A stretch of DNA of 64,000 bases from an uncultured Pelagibacteraceae bacterium (GTDB lineage: Bacteria; Pseudomonadota; Alphaproteobacteria; Pelagibacterales; Pelagibacteraceae), in contig CACJYH010000001.1 in NCBI GenBank assembly GCA_902597695.1, forward strand, positions 1-64,000, in the 5' to 3' direction. The notes beneath the pieces were generated by a model, which was given only the letters and a program-made list of their open reading frames with translations, was not told where the DNA came from and ran no database searches. A program made the position numbers and the translations under genes. This document shows, one piece after another, positions 53,825 through 63,224 of this stretch. Numbering within the stretch: the first letter of the stretch is position 1; each line of letters opens with the position of its first letter.

Positions 53825-56212
53825 TTATTTACTAAACGGTTTAATCAATAAAATCAAAGAAGGAAGCAACGTTAAAACTGAGACCATAGCTAATAACATA
53901 GCTAATCCAGTGAAAATACCAAAATAAATTGTGGGTATAAATTTTGACAAAACCAAAATTGAAAATCCAAAAACGATTGTAATTGAAGTATTTAAAATCG
54001 CTTTACCAACTGTAGAGTGACACAAAATAAGAGTCTTATTATAATCTTTTGAGGTACTAAATTCTTCCTTAAACCTATAAATATAATGAATACTATTATC
54101 TACAGCTATTCCAATTGTAATTGCGGCTATTGTAATTGTCATCATATCCAATGGAATACCAATTAAACCTATTATTCCTAGTATAAAAAAAGCTGCTATA
54201 AAATTTGGCACTACACCAATTAGAGAAAGTTTGATATTTTTGAAAAGAACTACGAACATCCCAAATATTCCGATCATTACTAAACCCAATGTTAGTATTT
54301 GAGATTTAAAAAGACTTTGAAGTAAATTATTAAATAGGATTAATACTCCACCAAGTTTGAATTCACTTTGTTTTAAACCCAATTCATTTTTCAAATCGAA
54401 ATTTATCTTTTTTATGAGATCGTTTCTCCTTAAATTTTCTTGGGAATCAATAATCCTTAGATTAATTCTTGCTTCATTGTCTTTTATAGATATATATGGA
54501 TCAATTATTTCAGTCTTTATACTTTCAGGTATTTTTGAATAAAGGACACCCATTTCCAATGTTCCTAAAGGCTTATTATTATTTAGCATTGTTGCCACAT
54601 CAATTATTGATGAAAAGGATAAAACTTTTCCAACTTGAGGCAAATCATCTAGATAGTTATGGACGGAGGAAATCCTATCTATTTTATCTTTGGTAAACCA
54701 GTATTTATCATCATCCTCATTTTCTTCATCTCCCCAATCTTCAAAATCATCCTCATCATCAGTTTTCTTGTTTTCTTTCTTTGGAAACTTTAAAATTACC
54801 TCAAGCGGAGTTGTTCCACCTAATTTTTCGTCAATAAGTTTCATACCTTTATAAATTTCAGTTTTTTTACTGAAATAATTAATGAAACTATTTTCAACTT
54901 CTAGTCTGCTTATACCGATTAAGCTTAAAATGATAACTACAATAGTTAGGGTAAAAATTGTTTTGTGATTATTTAGGGAAATTTGTGCAAAGAAAGAGGT
55001 AATTTTTGACTCTTCTTGTTTTTTAATAAATATTTTTTCTTTAGGCATGAAGTTAATAAGAGATGGAAGTAGTGTAAAGGTAATAATAAATGAAGTAATT
55101 AAACCCAAGGTCATCATCCAACCAAAATCAATAATTGGTTTTATTTCACTGAAGATTAAAGATAAAAAGGCAATTATAGTTGTTAAAGCAGTATATAAAA
55201 TTGGCCAAAACATTTTATTGGTTGTTAGAGTAATTAGCTCTATAATTTTTTTGTTTGGATGAATTTCTCTAATTTGTAAAAATCTTGTACTCATGTGAAT
55301 ATTCATTGCCATTGTTAAAATTAACATTAGTGCAATGAAGTTTGATGAAATAACTGTAACTTTCCATCCTAATAAACCAAGCAAGCCGCTCATGATTATT
55401 ACTGAAAAAAAACAACTACTTATAGGAACAATAATCCAAATTAGTTTTCTAAATACATACCATAATGTTGCGATAATAAATAATAAAACACCTAATCCAA
55501 AAACCACTATATCACTTTTAATAAATGTCATCATATCGTCGGCAATCATAGGAATCCCACCTAGATTTATTTTTCCAATATTATTGTAACTTTTAATGAC
55601 ATCTCTAATTTCGAGAATATTTTGATGATTTTGTTTTTTTATTAAGTCTTTATGAGCTTCAATTTCTTCTTTCGTTTTATTAGAAATATTTTCTATTGGT
55701 TTTTTATTTTTAATATTAACTATGATTCCAGAGGTTTTACCATCTTCACTAATAACAAAATTTCTAAATACTGGGCTACTTAAAATCTCATTAAAACCTC
55801 TTTCTTTATCTATATCCTGATCTTTTAAAGTCTTAAAATTTTCTAATCTCTCTTGCAAAGGTGCATCCGAATTATCTAATAAAGGAATATCTAAAAGGGT
55901 AATGACACTATGAACCCATTTTAAACTTTGAATTTTATATTTTAAACTGAGAAGGTTGTTTATAGAAACATCAGAGATCATTCCGTCGTAAGGTGTATAA
56001 GTTAGTATTAAAAATTCCTTTGACCCGTATCTATTTGTAATTTCATTTAGATATTCAAGGTCTGGATCTCCTTCAATTAGTAATGTCTCTGATGAGGCGT
56101 CTAATTTAAAATCTTTGGAATAATAGCCAAAAGTAAATAGGGCTATAATTAAGACTATCAAAATAGATTTGGGATTTTTAAGAATAATATTTTGATAAAA
56201 TTGGGCAATCAT
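53825..56212 (-). CDS. MMPL/RND-type membrane exporter
   Basis: 795 residues in the RND two-half layout. TM1 is near residue 15, five helices follow at about 225-390 and six more at 640-790, with two large periplasmic loops. It resembles hydrophobe/lipid exporters of the MMPL group (ILNIHMSTRFLQ-like AMNIHMSTR in helix 4, and IAVDNSIHYIYRFKEE in the second half). The second periplasmic loop holds an unusual acidic insert at residues 480-501 (DDEDDFEDWGDEENEDDD). Proton-driven. Cargo is unknown, and lipids or hopanoid-like molecules are possible. No fusion partner is adjacent. The gene starts 21 bases from the end of dnaB. Confidence 0.85.
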   Translation of the reverse strand: MIAQFYQNIILKNPKSILIVLIIALFTFGYYSKDFKLDASSETLLIEGDPDLEYLNEITNRYGSKEFLILTYTPYDGMISDVSINNLLSLKYKIQSLKWVHSVITLLDIPLLDNSDAPLQERLENFKTLKDQDIDKERGFNEILSSPVFRNFVISEDGKTSGIIVNIKNKKPIENISNKTKEEIEAHKDLIKKQNHQNILEIRDVIKSYNNIGKINLGGIPMIADDMMTFIKSDIVVFGLGVLLFIIATLWYVFRKLIWIIVPISSCFFSVIIMSGLLGLLGWKVTVISSNFIALMLILTMAMNIHMSTRFLQIREIHPNKKIIELITLTTNKMFWPILYTALTTIIAFLSLIFSEIKPIIDFGWMMTLGLITSFIITFTLLPSLINFMPKEKIFIKKQEESKITSFFAQISLNNHKTIFTLTIVVIILSLIGISRLEVENSFINYFSKKTEIYKGMKLIDEKLGGTTPLEVILKFPKKENKKTDDEDDFEDWGDEENEDDDKYWFTKDKIDRISSVHNYLDDLPQVGKVLSFSSIIDVATMLNNNKPLGTLEMGVLYSKIPESIKTEIIDPYISIKDNEARINLRIIDSQENLRRNDLIKKINFDLKNELGLKQSEFKLGGVLILFNNLLQSLFKSQILTLGLVMIGIFGMFVVLFKNIKLSLIGVVPNFIAAFFILGIIGLIGIPLDMMTITIAAITIGIAVDNSIHYIYRFKEEFSTSKDYNKTLILCHSTVGKAILNTSITIVFGFSILVLSKFIPTIYFGIFTGLAMLLAMVSVLTLLPSLILLIKPFSK

Positions 56213-56233
56213 CTTACCCTTTTATATTGGAAT

Positions 56234-57652
56234 TTAGTTAATTTGAGTATCTTTAAATTTAGTAAACATTGCCTCAAACTCTAAAAATACATTTCCAGTT
56301 GGACCATGTCTTTGTTTACCAATAATTAATTCTGCCAGATTAGATACCTCATTCATCTTTGCTTGCCATTCAGCATGCTCTACAGTTGCTGGTTTTGGTT
56401 CTTTATTTTCTAAATAATAAGATTCTCTATATACAAACATTACTACATCCGCGTCTTGCTCTATCGAGCCAGATTCTCTCAAATCTGACAATTGTGGTTT
56501 TTTATTATCTCTTTGCTCAACTTGTCTTGATAATTGTGATAGAGCAACTACAGGTATTGATAATTCTTTAGCGATTGCTTTTAAACCTTGAGTAATTTCT
56601 GAAACTTCTTGAACCCTTCCATCTTTATAATTCAAAGTTCCTCTCATTAACTGAATATAATCGACAATAATCATATCAAGACCGTGAGTTCTTTTTATTC
56701 GTCTTGCTCTATTACTCATGGCTGCAATTGTTATTGCAGGTGTTTCGTCGATATAAAGTGGAAGTTCAGATATATTTTTTGAAGTTTCTATAAATTTATC
56801 AAATTGTTCATCAGAAATTTTACCTCTTCTAATATCGTTTGATTTAATTCTAGATTGCTCTGCTAAAATTCTTGTAGATAATTGTTCAGATGACATCTCT
56901 AATGAAAAAAAAGCAATCGATGATTTCTTACCACTTTCTTGTAATTTTTGAGCTGCATTAAAAGCGATGTTGGTTGCTAGTGCTGTCTTTCCCATGCCAG
57001 GTCGCCCTGCAATTATTATCAAATCAGATTTGTGCAGTCCTCCCAATCTGTCATCTAAATCTCTTAATCCAGTAGGAACGCCAACAATCCCCTCATCATT
57101 TTTATAAGCAGCTGAAGCCATATCAATCGTATCTTTAAGTGCTTTATCAAATTTTATAAAAGAAGAACTAAAAGATCCTTTCTCTGCTAATTTAAATAAT
57201 TCTTTTTCTGAATTTTCAATTATTTTTTGTCCACTTGAATTAAGATCACCTAACTTAGCATCATCGATAGTTTGTTCAGAAATCTTAATAAGTTCTCTTC
57301 TTACGAACATATCATAAATAATTTTTGAGTATTCGATTGCTTGTCTTACAGTAGTTGAAAATTTTGTAATTTTAACTAAATATTCAGGGACGTTTAATAC
57401 ATCTTTTTCATCCTCAAAGTAATTTTTTAAAGTTATAGGATTAGCTAATAAACCTTTATAGATTAAACTTTCTATAGCTGTAAAAATTTTTTGATGCATT
57501 GGATCATAAAAGTTATTACTAGTTACAATAATATTAATTTCATCAAAAATTTCATTTGAAACAAGTATAGAACCAATCACAGCCTGTTCAGCTTCAATAT
57601 TATTTGGTAATTCTTTAAATTTGTCTTTTATGATTGTTAGATTATTTTCCAC
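56234..57652 (-). CDS. dnaB: Replicative DNA helicase DnaB
   Basis: Hexameric helicase that opens the replication fork. I set the start at GTG 57652 (ENNLTIIKDKFKELPNN). The frame is open for 31 residues further upstream but that part is hydrophobic and unlike DnaB. N-terminal domain (NIEAEQAVIGSIL), linker, then RecA-like motor with AGRPGMGKTALA, DYIQLMRG, SQLSRQVEQR and the final GNVFLEFEAMFTKF. About 472 residues. It follows rplI, the common rpsF-rpsR-rplI-dnaB order. Confidence 0.95.
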   Translation of the reverse strand: MENNLTIIKDKFKELPNNIEAEQAVIGSILVSNEIFDEINIIVTSNNFYDPMHQKIFTAIESLIYKGLLANPITLKNYFEDEKDVLNVPEYLVKITKFSTTVRQAIEYSKIIYDMFVRRELIKISEQTIDDAKLGDLNSSGQKIIENSEKELFKLAEKGSFSSSFIKFDKALKDTIDMASAAYKNDEGIVGVPTGLRDLDDRLGGLHKSDLIIIAGRPGMGKTALATNIAFNAAQKLQESGKKSSIAFFSLEMSSEQLSTRILAEQSRIKSNDIRRGKISDEQFDKFIETSKNISELPLYIDETPAITIAAMSNRARRIKRTHGLDMIIVDYIQLMRGTLNYKDGRVQEVSEITQGLKAIAKELSIPVVALSQLSRQVEQRDNKKPQLSDLRESGSIEQDADVVMFVYRESYYLENKEPKPATVEHAEWQAKMNEVSNLAELIIGKQRHGPTGNVFLEFEAMFTKFKDTQIN

Positions 57653-57719
57653 ACTACATATTAAGCTAATTTTTAATAAAAATAGATTGTAATTATTAAC
57701 TGGGGAAAAAATTGTATAA

Positions 57720-58178
57720 TTATTGAATAGTCTCAGCTGACTCAACTACAATATGTATCACTGCATCAATCTCAGAATGTAAAGATATGTTTACTTTAAA
57801 TTTTCCTATAGATTTGATTTCTTTAATTGGTTGTATCATTGATGGTGTAATGTCTAATCTTTCTTCTTCTTTAATAAGTTTGGAAATTTCTGTAGGCTTG
57901 ACCGATCCGTATAACTCTTTATTTTCAGTCGAAAGTTTTTTCACAAAAAATTCTTTTTTATTGATTTTTTCAGCAATTTTTTTTGCTTCTTGCTTTTTTT
58001 CATTATCTTTTTGAGATAATTGTGCTTTAATTTTTTCAACCTGATTTACATTTTCTTTTGAAGCATACAATGCCTTTTTGTTAGCTATTAAAAAGTTTCT
58101 TGCAAAACCTCTCTTAACATCAATTATTTCTCCTATAGATCCTATTTTCTTTATGTTTTCTAGTAAAATTACTTTCAT
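57720..58178 (-). CDS. rplI: 50S ribosomal protein L9
   Basis: 152 residues. The L9 signature GSIGEIIDVKRGFARNFLIANKKALYA is complete at residues 12-38 (read in parts), followed by the long charged connecting helix and the C-terminal RNA-binding domain. It begins one base after the rpsR stop. A 67-base gap precedes dnaB. Confidence 0.97.
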   Translation of the reverse strand: MKVILLENIKKIGSIGEIIDVKRGFARNFLIANKKALYASKENVNQVEKIKAQLSQKDNEKKQEAKKIAEKINKKEFFVKKLSTENKELYGSVKPTEISKLIKEEERLDITPSMIQPIKEIKSIGKFKVNISLHSEIDAVIHIVVESAETIQ

Positions 58179-58451
58179 TTATAGTAAGGCTAAGTTTCTT
58201 GCTCTTTTAATTGACAAGGATAATTCTCTTTGTTTCTTTTGACTAACATTAGTAATTCTTGATGGTAATATTTTACCATTTTCTGACACATACTTTTTTA
58301 GCAATTTAATATTTTTGTAGTCGATTTCTGGAGCACCTTTAATAGATAATGGACAGTTTTTTTTAAATTTATATTTATTTTGTTGAAAAATACTTAGTTT
58401 TGCAAAATTACTTTGTTTGCTTTTTTTATTTCCAACTTGTCTCTTGGGCAT
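58179..58451 (-). CDS. rpsR: 30S ribosomal protein S18
   Basis: 90 residues. The S18 block [25 protein letters not shown] is clear (read in two pieces), with the basic C-terminus [10 protein letters not shown]18 forms a pair with S6, encoded 2 bases upstream. Lacks extra Cys/Zn residues. Short lysine-rich N-terminal tail. Confidence 0.97.
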   Translation of the reverse strand: MPKRQVGNKKSKQSNFAKLSIFQQNKYKFKKNCPLSIKGAPEIDYKNIKLLKKYVSENGKILPSRITNVSQKKQRELSLSIKRARNLALL

Positions 58452-58453
58452 AA

Positions 58454-58807
58454 TTATTTATTAGTTTTTTCTTTTTTTTCGCTATCATCTTTTTTTGAAA
58501 AGAAGTTTGTTTCAAGGTCAAACTTTTTTACTCTAACTGTCAAATATCTTAATAATTTTTTATCGATTGCTTCATTCTTCTCAAGCACATTAATGACATT
58601 ACCCTTACCTTTAATTTTAAAGTGAATATAGCTTCCTTTTTTATTTTTTTTAATTAAGTACGCCAAGTTTAACAACCCCCAGTTTTCGGTTTTGACTATT
58701 TCACCATCATTTTTTTCAATAATATTAGAATATTTTTCTGTTAATTGTTTAATTTCACTTGGAGAAGTGTCTTGTCTTGCTATAATGGTATGCTCGTATA
58801 AATTCAT
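58454..58807 (-). CDS. rpsF: 30S ribosomal protein S6
   Basis: 117 residues. Starts [18 protein letters not shown] and continues into the ferredoxin-like fold with [16 protein letters not shown] and [16 protein letters not shown] end ([12 protein letters not shown]). The C-terminus is charged ([13 protein letters not shown]). First gene of the ribosomal-dnaB operon, with a reasonable promoter. Confidence 0.97.
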   Translation of the reverse strand: MNLYEHTIIARQDTSPSEIKQLTEKYSNIIEKNDGEIVKTENWGLLNLAYLIKKNKKGSYIHFKIKGKGNVINVLEKNEAIDKKLLRYLTVRVKKFDLETNFFSKKDDSEKKEKTNK

Positions 58808-58830
58808 CTGATATTTTTTTAAAAAATGAG

Positions 58831-58859
58831 GATATACTATTTTAAATCTTTAATTACAA
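58831..58859 (-). promoter_or_regulatory. Predicted promoter of the rpsF-rpsR-rplI-dnaB operon
   Basis: Minus strand -35 TTGTAA (58854-58859) and -10 TATATC (58831-58836), 17 bases apart. The leader to the ATG at 58807 is about 18 bases. I see no S6:S18-binding leader RNA motif here. Confidence 0.35.
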
Positions 58860-58893
58860 TAGCAAAAACAATCAAAAAGATAGGCTTTTTAGG

Positions 58894-59820
58894 ATGTTTT
58901 CACTAGTATTCCCAGGACAAGGTTCTCAAACAATTGGAATGGGAAAAGATTTTTTTGAAAATTATGATTTAGTAAAAGATCTTTTTAAAGAAGCTGATGA
59001 ATCATTGGGCACCAGTCTCTCAAAAATAATTTTAGAGGGACCTAAAGATGAATTAGATCTTACAATAAATACTCAGCCAGCAATATTTCTTATAAGCTAC
59101 TCAATTTTTCAAGTAATGAAAAAAGAATTCAATGTAAATCTTGATAATGCTAAATTTTTTGCTGGGCATTCATTAGGAGAATATTCAGCTTTATGTGCTG
59201 CTAACTATCTGAATTTTTCAGATACTATCAAACTTTTAAAAATTAGGGGTGATGCAATGCAAAATGCTGTCCCAAAAGGAGAGGGTGGTATGTTGGCTAT
59301 TTTAGGTTCTAAAGTTGAGATAATAGAAGATCTATTGGATGAGAATAAGAATAATTTCATAGCACAAATTGCAAACGACAATTCTGAGGGTCAGATTGTT
59401 TTGAGTGGAAGAAATAGTGACTTAGAAAAATTAATCCATGTTTTAAAATCAAAAAAAATTAAAAGCATAAAATTGCCAGTTAGCGCACCTTTTCATTGTC
59501 ATCTCATGAAAAATGCTACTGAAACTATGAGAAATGAAATTCAAAAATTAAACTTTAAAGAGTCAAAAAATAAACTGATTTCAAATGTGACAGCAAAAGA
59601 AATTTTAAATAGTGAAGAACTGAAAACGCTATTAATTAACCAAATAGAGAATAGAGTTAGATGGAGAGAGAGTGTAGACCATATGATTAATAATGGAGTA
59701 AATCATTTCATTGAAATTGGACCTGGAAAAGTACTAACAGGTTTAATAAAAAGGATAGATAAGAACGTAAAAACTAATACAATCAATAATGAGAGTGATA
59801 TAAAAGATTTGAAATTATGA
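58894..59820 (+). CDS. fabD: Malonyl-CoA:ACP transacylase
   Basis: Loads malonyl groups onto acyl carrier protein. 308 residues. Family hallmarks: FPGQGSQTIGMGKDF at the N-terminus, nucleophile S93 in GHSLGEYSAL, and His in LPVSAPFHCHLM near 200. It heads a fatty-acid run, overlapping fabG by 4 bases (ATGA) with acpP next. It is divergent from rpsF. Confidence 0.96.
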   Translation: MFSLVFPGQGSQTIGMGKDFFENYDLVKDLFKEADESLGTSLSKIILEGPKDELDLTINTQPAIFLISYSIFQVMKKEFNVNLDNAKFFAGHSLGEYSALCAANYLNFSDTIKLLKIRGDAMQNAVPKGEGGMLAILGSKVEIIEDLLDENKNNFIAQIANDNSEGQIVLSGRNSDLEKLIHVLKSKKIKSIKLPVSAPFHCHLMKNATETMRNEIQKLNFKESKNKLISNVTAKEILNSEELKTLLINQIENRVRWRESVDHMINNGVNHFIEIGPGKVLTGLIKRIDKNVKTNTINNESDIKDLKL

Positions 59821-60554
59821 TTAATTTGAAAAATAAAAATATCATTGTAACTGGTGCTTCAGGTGGAATAGGTAACTCGATAGTAAAAAAATTGAGTGAG
59901 TTTGAAGCAAATATATTAGCCACAGGAACAAAAATTGAAAAGTTAGAGGAATTAAAATCAAACGTGAAAAATGTTAAGATCTTAACCTTTGACATTTCTC
60001 AAAGTGAAAAAATTGAGGAATTTATCGAAAATGCTACAACAGAACTTGGGGGCAAATTAGATTGTATTATAAATAACGCAGGATTGACCCAAGATAATTT
60101 AGCAATTCGCATGGGCTTAGATGAGTGGAAAAAAGTAATTGATATTAATTTAACATCTACTTTCCTCTTGAGTAAATTTGCTATTAAAAAAATGCTGAAA
60201 AATAAATCAGGAAAAATTGTAAATATTACATCTGTTGTTGGTCATACTGGAAATTTAGGCCAAGCAAACTATACGGCATCAAAAGCGGGTATAGTTGCTA
60301 TGTCAAAAAGTTTAGCTCTTGAGTATGCTAAAAAGAATATTAATGTTAATTGTATTTCACCAGGTTTCGTAAAAACAGCTATGACAGATAAGTTGGATCA
60401 AAAATTTAAAGATTTAATAATATCTAAAATACCATCTGCAAGGTTAGGAGAACCTACAGATATTGCTAATGCAGTTCTTTTTTTAGCCTCTGATCTGTCA
60501 AATTACATTAACGGTGAAACAATTCATATTAATGGAGGCATGTATATGGCTTGA
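59817..60554 (+). CDS. fabG: 3-oxoacyl-ACP reductase
   Basis: 245-residue SDR that reduces 3-ketoacyl-ACP with NADPH. Cofactor loop VTGASGGIGN at 11-20. NNAGLTQD, ITSVVGHTGN and the YTASKAG (Tyr-x3-Lys) active site follow, with YINGETIHINGGMYMA at the end. The stop codon TGA lies inside the -35 of the acpP promoter. Confidence 0.96.
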   Translation: MINLKNKNIIVTGASGGIGNSIVKKLSEFEANILATGTKIEKLEELKSNVKNVKILTFDISQSEKIEEFIENATTELGGKLDCIINNAGLTQDNLAIRMGLDEWKKVIDINLTSTFLLSKFAIKKMLKNKSGKIVNITSVVGHTGNLGQANYTASKAGIVAMSKSLALEYAKKNINVNCISPGFVKTAMTDKLDQKFKDLIISKIPSARLGEPTDIANAVLFLASDLSNYINGETIHINGGMYMA

Positions 60555-60578
60555 CAAACCAGGTTTTTAAACTATTAA
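60551..60578 (+). promoter_or_regulatory. Strong predicted promoter of acpP, overlapping the fabG stop
   Basis: Consensus -35 TTGACA (60551-60556) and -10 TATTAA (60573-60578), 16 bases apart. The predicted start is near 60585, giving a leader of about 18 bases with AAAGGA as ribosome site. Confidence 0.6.
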
Positions 60579-60602
60579 CAATTTAAACGAAAAAGGATCA
60601 AT

Positions 60603-60842
60603 ATGTCAGAAGATGTTTCAAGTAAGGTTAAAAAAATTGTTGCCGACCACCTAGGTATCGATGAAGCTAAGGTTACAGATGAGTCAAGTTTTATAGACGA
60701 CTTAGGAGCAGATAGTTTAGATACGGTTGAATTGGTTATGGCTTTCGAGGAAGAGTTTGGCTCGGAGATTTCTGATAGCGAAGCTGAAAAAATTTTAACA
60801 GTTGGTGATGCTGTAAAATTTATTGAAGGAAAAGCAAATTAG
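60603..60842 (+). CDS. acpP: Acyl carrier protein
   Basis: 79 residues, acidic. The phosphopantetheine serine is S38 in [12 protein letters not shown]. Helix I starts [16 protein letters not shown] is normally one of the most abundant proteins, which agrees with its own consensus-like promoter. The ribosome site AAAGGA lies 5-10 bases upstream. The usual next gene fabF is absent here and gmk follows after 7 bases. Confidence 0.98.
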   Translation: MSEDVSSKVKKIVADHLGIDEAKVTDESSFIDDLGADSLDTVELVMAFEEEFGSEISDSEAEKILTVGDAVKFIEGKAN

Positions 60843-60849
60843 ATTTTAA

Positions 60850-61482
60850 ATGCCCATAGATAATGATGGGGTAATGATAATCTTATCTTCTCCCTCAGGA
60901 GCAGGAAAAACAACGTTAGTAAATTTACTATCAAAACAAGATAATTTCGAAATTTCTATTTCACATACAACTAGAAAGCCAAGACCTAATGAGATTCCTG
61001 ATAAGGATTATTTTTTTGTTAACGAAGATGAGTTTAAAAGGCTAATTAAAAATCAAGAATTTTTAGAATACGCAAAAGTTTTTAATAATTTTTACGGCTC
61101 AACTAGAACGCCAGTCATAAATAATTTAAATAATGGAAAAAATGTACTCTTTGATATTGATTGGCAGGGCGCTGATCAAATCAAAAATAAAAAATTAGAT
61201 TATAAGCTAATCACTTTTTTTATATTACCTCCAAGCAAAGAGGTGTTGTTTAAGAGACTATCAAATAGAGATATGAAAGATAAATTAATAGCTGATGAGA
61301 GAATGAAACAATTCGAACATGACGTATTGCATTGGATAAATTATGATTATGTTGTAATCAATAATAATCTAGACGATTGTTATGAAAAAATTTTCAACTT
61401 AATACAGGCTGAAATAAAAGATAGTTCAAAAGATTACGATGAAGATTTTATCAGAAATCATATAGAAAAATTGACATCATAG
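60850..61482 (+). CDS. gmk: Guanylate kinase
   Basis: Phosphorylates GMP to GDP. 210 residues. P-loop SPSGAGKTT at 14-22, [11 protein letters not shown] and [12 protein letters not shown] for GMP binding, [12 protein letters not shown], then [13 protein letters not shown] second ATG after 8 codons (MIILSSPSG) is possible. It sits just after acpP, with overlap of 6 bases to the convergent rsmA. Confidence 0.96.
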   Translation: MPIDNDGVMIILSSPSGAGKTTLVNLLSKQDNFEISISHTTRKPRPNEIPDKDYFFVNEDEFKRLIKNQEFLEYAKVFNNFYGSTRTPVINNLNNGKNVLFDIDWQGADQIKNKKLDYKLITFFILPPSKEVLFKRLSNRDMKDKLIADERMKQFEHDVLHWINYDYVVINNNLDDCYEKIFNLIQAEIKDSSKDYDEDFIRNHIEKLTS

Positions 61483-62259
61483 TTTTTCATACTCTTCAGT
61501 TAATTCATAATAAATTTCTTTTTTTAAATTATGAGGCCTTAAATTTAAGTCAATCTTAACTTTGTTCAATATTTTAGCATTATCATTAAATAGAACTTTA
61601 AATGGTTTTTTAAGTTTTTTTCTTCTTTGATTAAAAAAAATTCTAGTAATTTTCTCTAAATTTTTTGGATTTTTGAATTGTGGAAAATTTTTTTTAGGTT
61701 TAAAAAATAATAAAGAACTATCAACTCTAGGTCTTGGAGAAAAACTATTAGGTTTAATATCACAGATTTTATCAATTTCTAATTTCCAATTAGCTAAAAT
61801 TGATAATCTTCCATATTTTGAAGAATTAAATTTTGAGATAATTCTATCTGCAACTTCTTTTTGAAACATAAGAATTAAAGCATCAAACCAAAAATTTTTA
61901 TTTTCTAAATTAAGTATCCATTTAGCTAATATTTCTGTGGAAATGTTGTATGGTAAATTCCCAAAAACAATTAACTTTTCGATATCTAAACTTTTTTCAT
62001 TAATCCTCAAGATATCATCATTTATCGTTATTATTTTATCCTCAAATTTTTTTTTCAATAAATTTACTAAGTTTTTATCTTTCTCAACAACAATGAGTTT
62101 TTTTGGATTTTTTTTTAAGATATATGAGGTAAGATTTCCCGTTCCCGGACCAACTTCGAGTATTGACTTATTACTAATTTTTATCAATGAAACAATTTTT
62201 TTTAATATATTTTCATCTATTAAAAAATTTTGACCTAAACTCTTTTTTGCTTTGATCAC
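61477..62259 (-). CDS. rsmA: 16S rRNA (A1518/A1519) dimethyltransferase
   Basis: KsgA-type methyltransferase acting late in 30S assembly. 260 residues. Motifs: [15 protein letters not shown] at the start, SAM site [28 protein letters not shown] with the catalytic NLPY, and [10 protein letters not shown]. It starts within the last codon region of pdxA (4-base overlap), the classic surA-pdxA-ksgA order of proteobacteria. Confidence 0.96.
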   Translation of the reverse strand: MIKAKKSLGQNFLIDENILKKIVSLIKISNKSILEVGPGTGNLTSYILKKNPKKLIVVEKDKNLVNLLKKKFEDKIITINDDILRINEKSLDIEKLIVFGNLPYNISTEILAKWILNLENKNFWFDALILMFQKEVADRIISKFNSSKYGRLSILANWKLEIDKICDIKPNSFSPRPRVDSSLLFFKPKKNFPQFKNPKNLEKITRIFFNQRRKKLKKPFKVLFNDNAKILNKVKIDLNLRPHNLKKEIYYELTEEYEKL

Positions 62260-63224
62260 TTTATAGTGTCTAGAAAAGTTAGTGCTTTAATTAAACTCAA
62301 AGGATTAGATTTGTTTTTACCAATCATTGATTCATTTGGTCCATGATCAGGGGAAACTCTTATGAACGGAAGTCCTAAAGTAATGTTAATTGCATCATAT
62401 TCAAACAAGGTTTTAATAGGTGTTAATACCTGATCATGATACATGCCTACAATTACTTTATATTTTTTTCTATTTTTTTTTAAAAATATTGTATCTGCTG
62501 CAATTGGACCAAATATTCTGCTTTTAAGTTTAGTCAAAGATTTAATAGCAGGCTTGATGATTTTTTCGTCTTCATTAAAAGTATCTATACTTTCACAATG
62601 TGGATTTAATCCAGTAATTGCAATATTGGGTGTTTCTTTAAGATATATTTTAAAAAAATTATCTATTAATTTAACTTTTTCTCTTATCATATTTTTATTA
62701 ATTTTTTTTGAAACTTGTTTTATTGGTAAATGAGTTGTCAGAGGACAAACAGATAATTTATTGTTGTAAATAAGCATAGCAAATTTTTTTGATTTTGTTT
62801 TATGTGCTAAATATTCTGTAATACCCAAATATTTTTTTTTTAAAAAAAATTTCTTTGAAATAGGACCATTAATTAATTTATTTGAATTTTTTTTTTTTAT
62901 GATTTTGATGGCAATTTCAAAAGATTTTTGAATGTATTTATTAGATTTATCGGAAATTTTTTCAAATGGTTTTTTTTGATTAAAGTTTACGTCAATTAAG
63001 TTTATATTTTTATTGTTTAGTTGATTTTTTTTTAAATCTAATAAATTAATTAATTTTATTTTTCTATTTATATTCAATTTTTTCATTTGTAGTTGAATTA
63101 ATTTATATGAGGCAATTAAAACAATAGGGCTTTTGAATTTTTTATATCTAAGCGATTTAAAAAATATTTCAGAAAAAATACTATTTGGTTCACCAGCAAC
63201 TACTATTATAGGTTTATAAACCAT
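62256..63224 (-). CDS. pdxA: 4-hydroxythreonine-4-phosphate dehydrogenase
   Basis: Vitamin B6 pathway enzyme. 322 residues. Family features: VVAGEPNSIFSEIF at the start, INGPISKKFFLKKKYLGITEYLAH, HLPIKQV metal-His region, AITGLNPHCES and GMYHDQVLTPIKTLFEYDAINITLGLPFIRVSPDHGPN (parts of one block). Unusually lysine-rich. It overlaps surA by 11 bases and rsmA by 4. Confidence 0.94.
   Translation of the reverse strand: MVYKPIIVVAGEPNSIFSEIFFKSLRYKKFKSPIVLIASYKLIQLQMKKLNINRKIKLINLLDLKKNQLNNKNINLIDVNFNQKKPFEKISDKSNKYIQKSFEIAIKIIKKKNSNKLINGPISKKFFLKKKYLGITEYLAHKTKSKKFAMLIYNNKLSVCPLTTHLPIKQVSKKINKNMIREKVKLIDNFFKIYLKETPNIAITGLNPHCESIDTFNEDEKIIKPAIKSLTKLKSRIFGPIAADTIFLKKNRKKYKVIVGMYHDQVLTPIKTLFEYDAINITLGLPFIRVSPDHGPNESMIGKNKSNPLSLIKALTFLDTIK

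Noticed and set aside
60558..60568. ACCAGGT-type inverted repeat after fabG as a terminator.
   Set aside because: The arms AAACC/GGTTT leave a loop of one base, which cannot fold, and the bases are better explained as the acpP promoter spacer.
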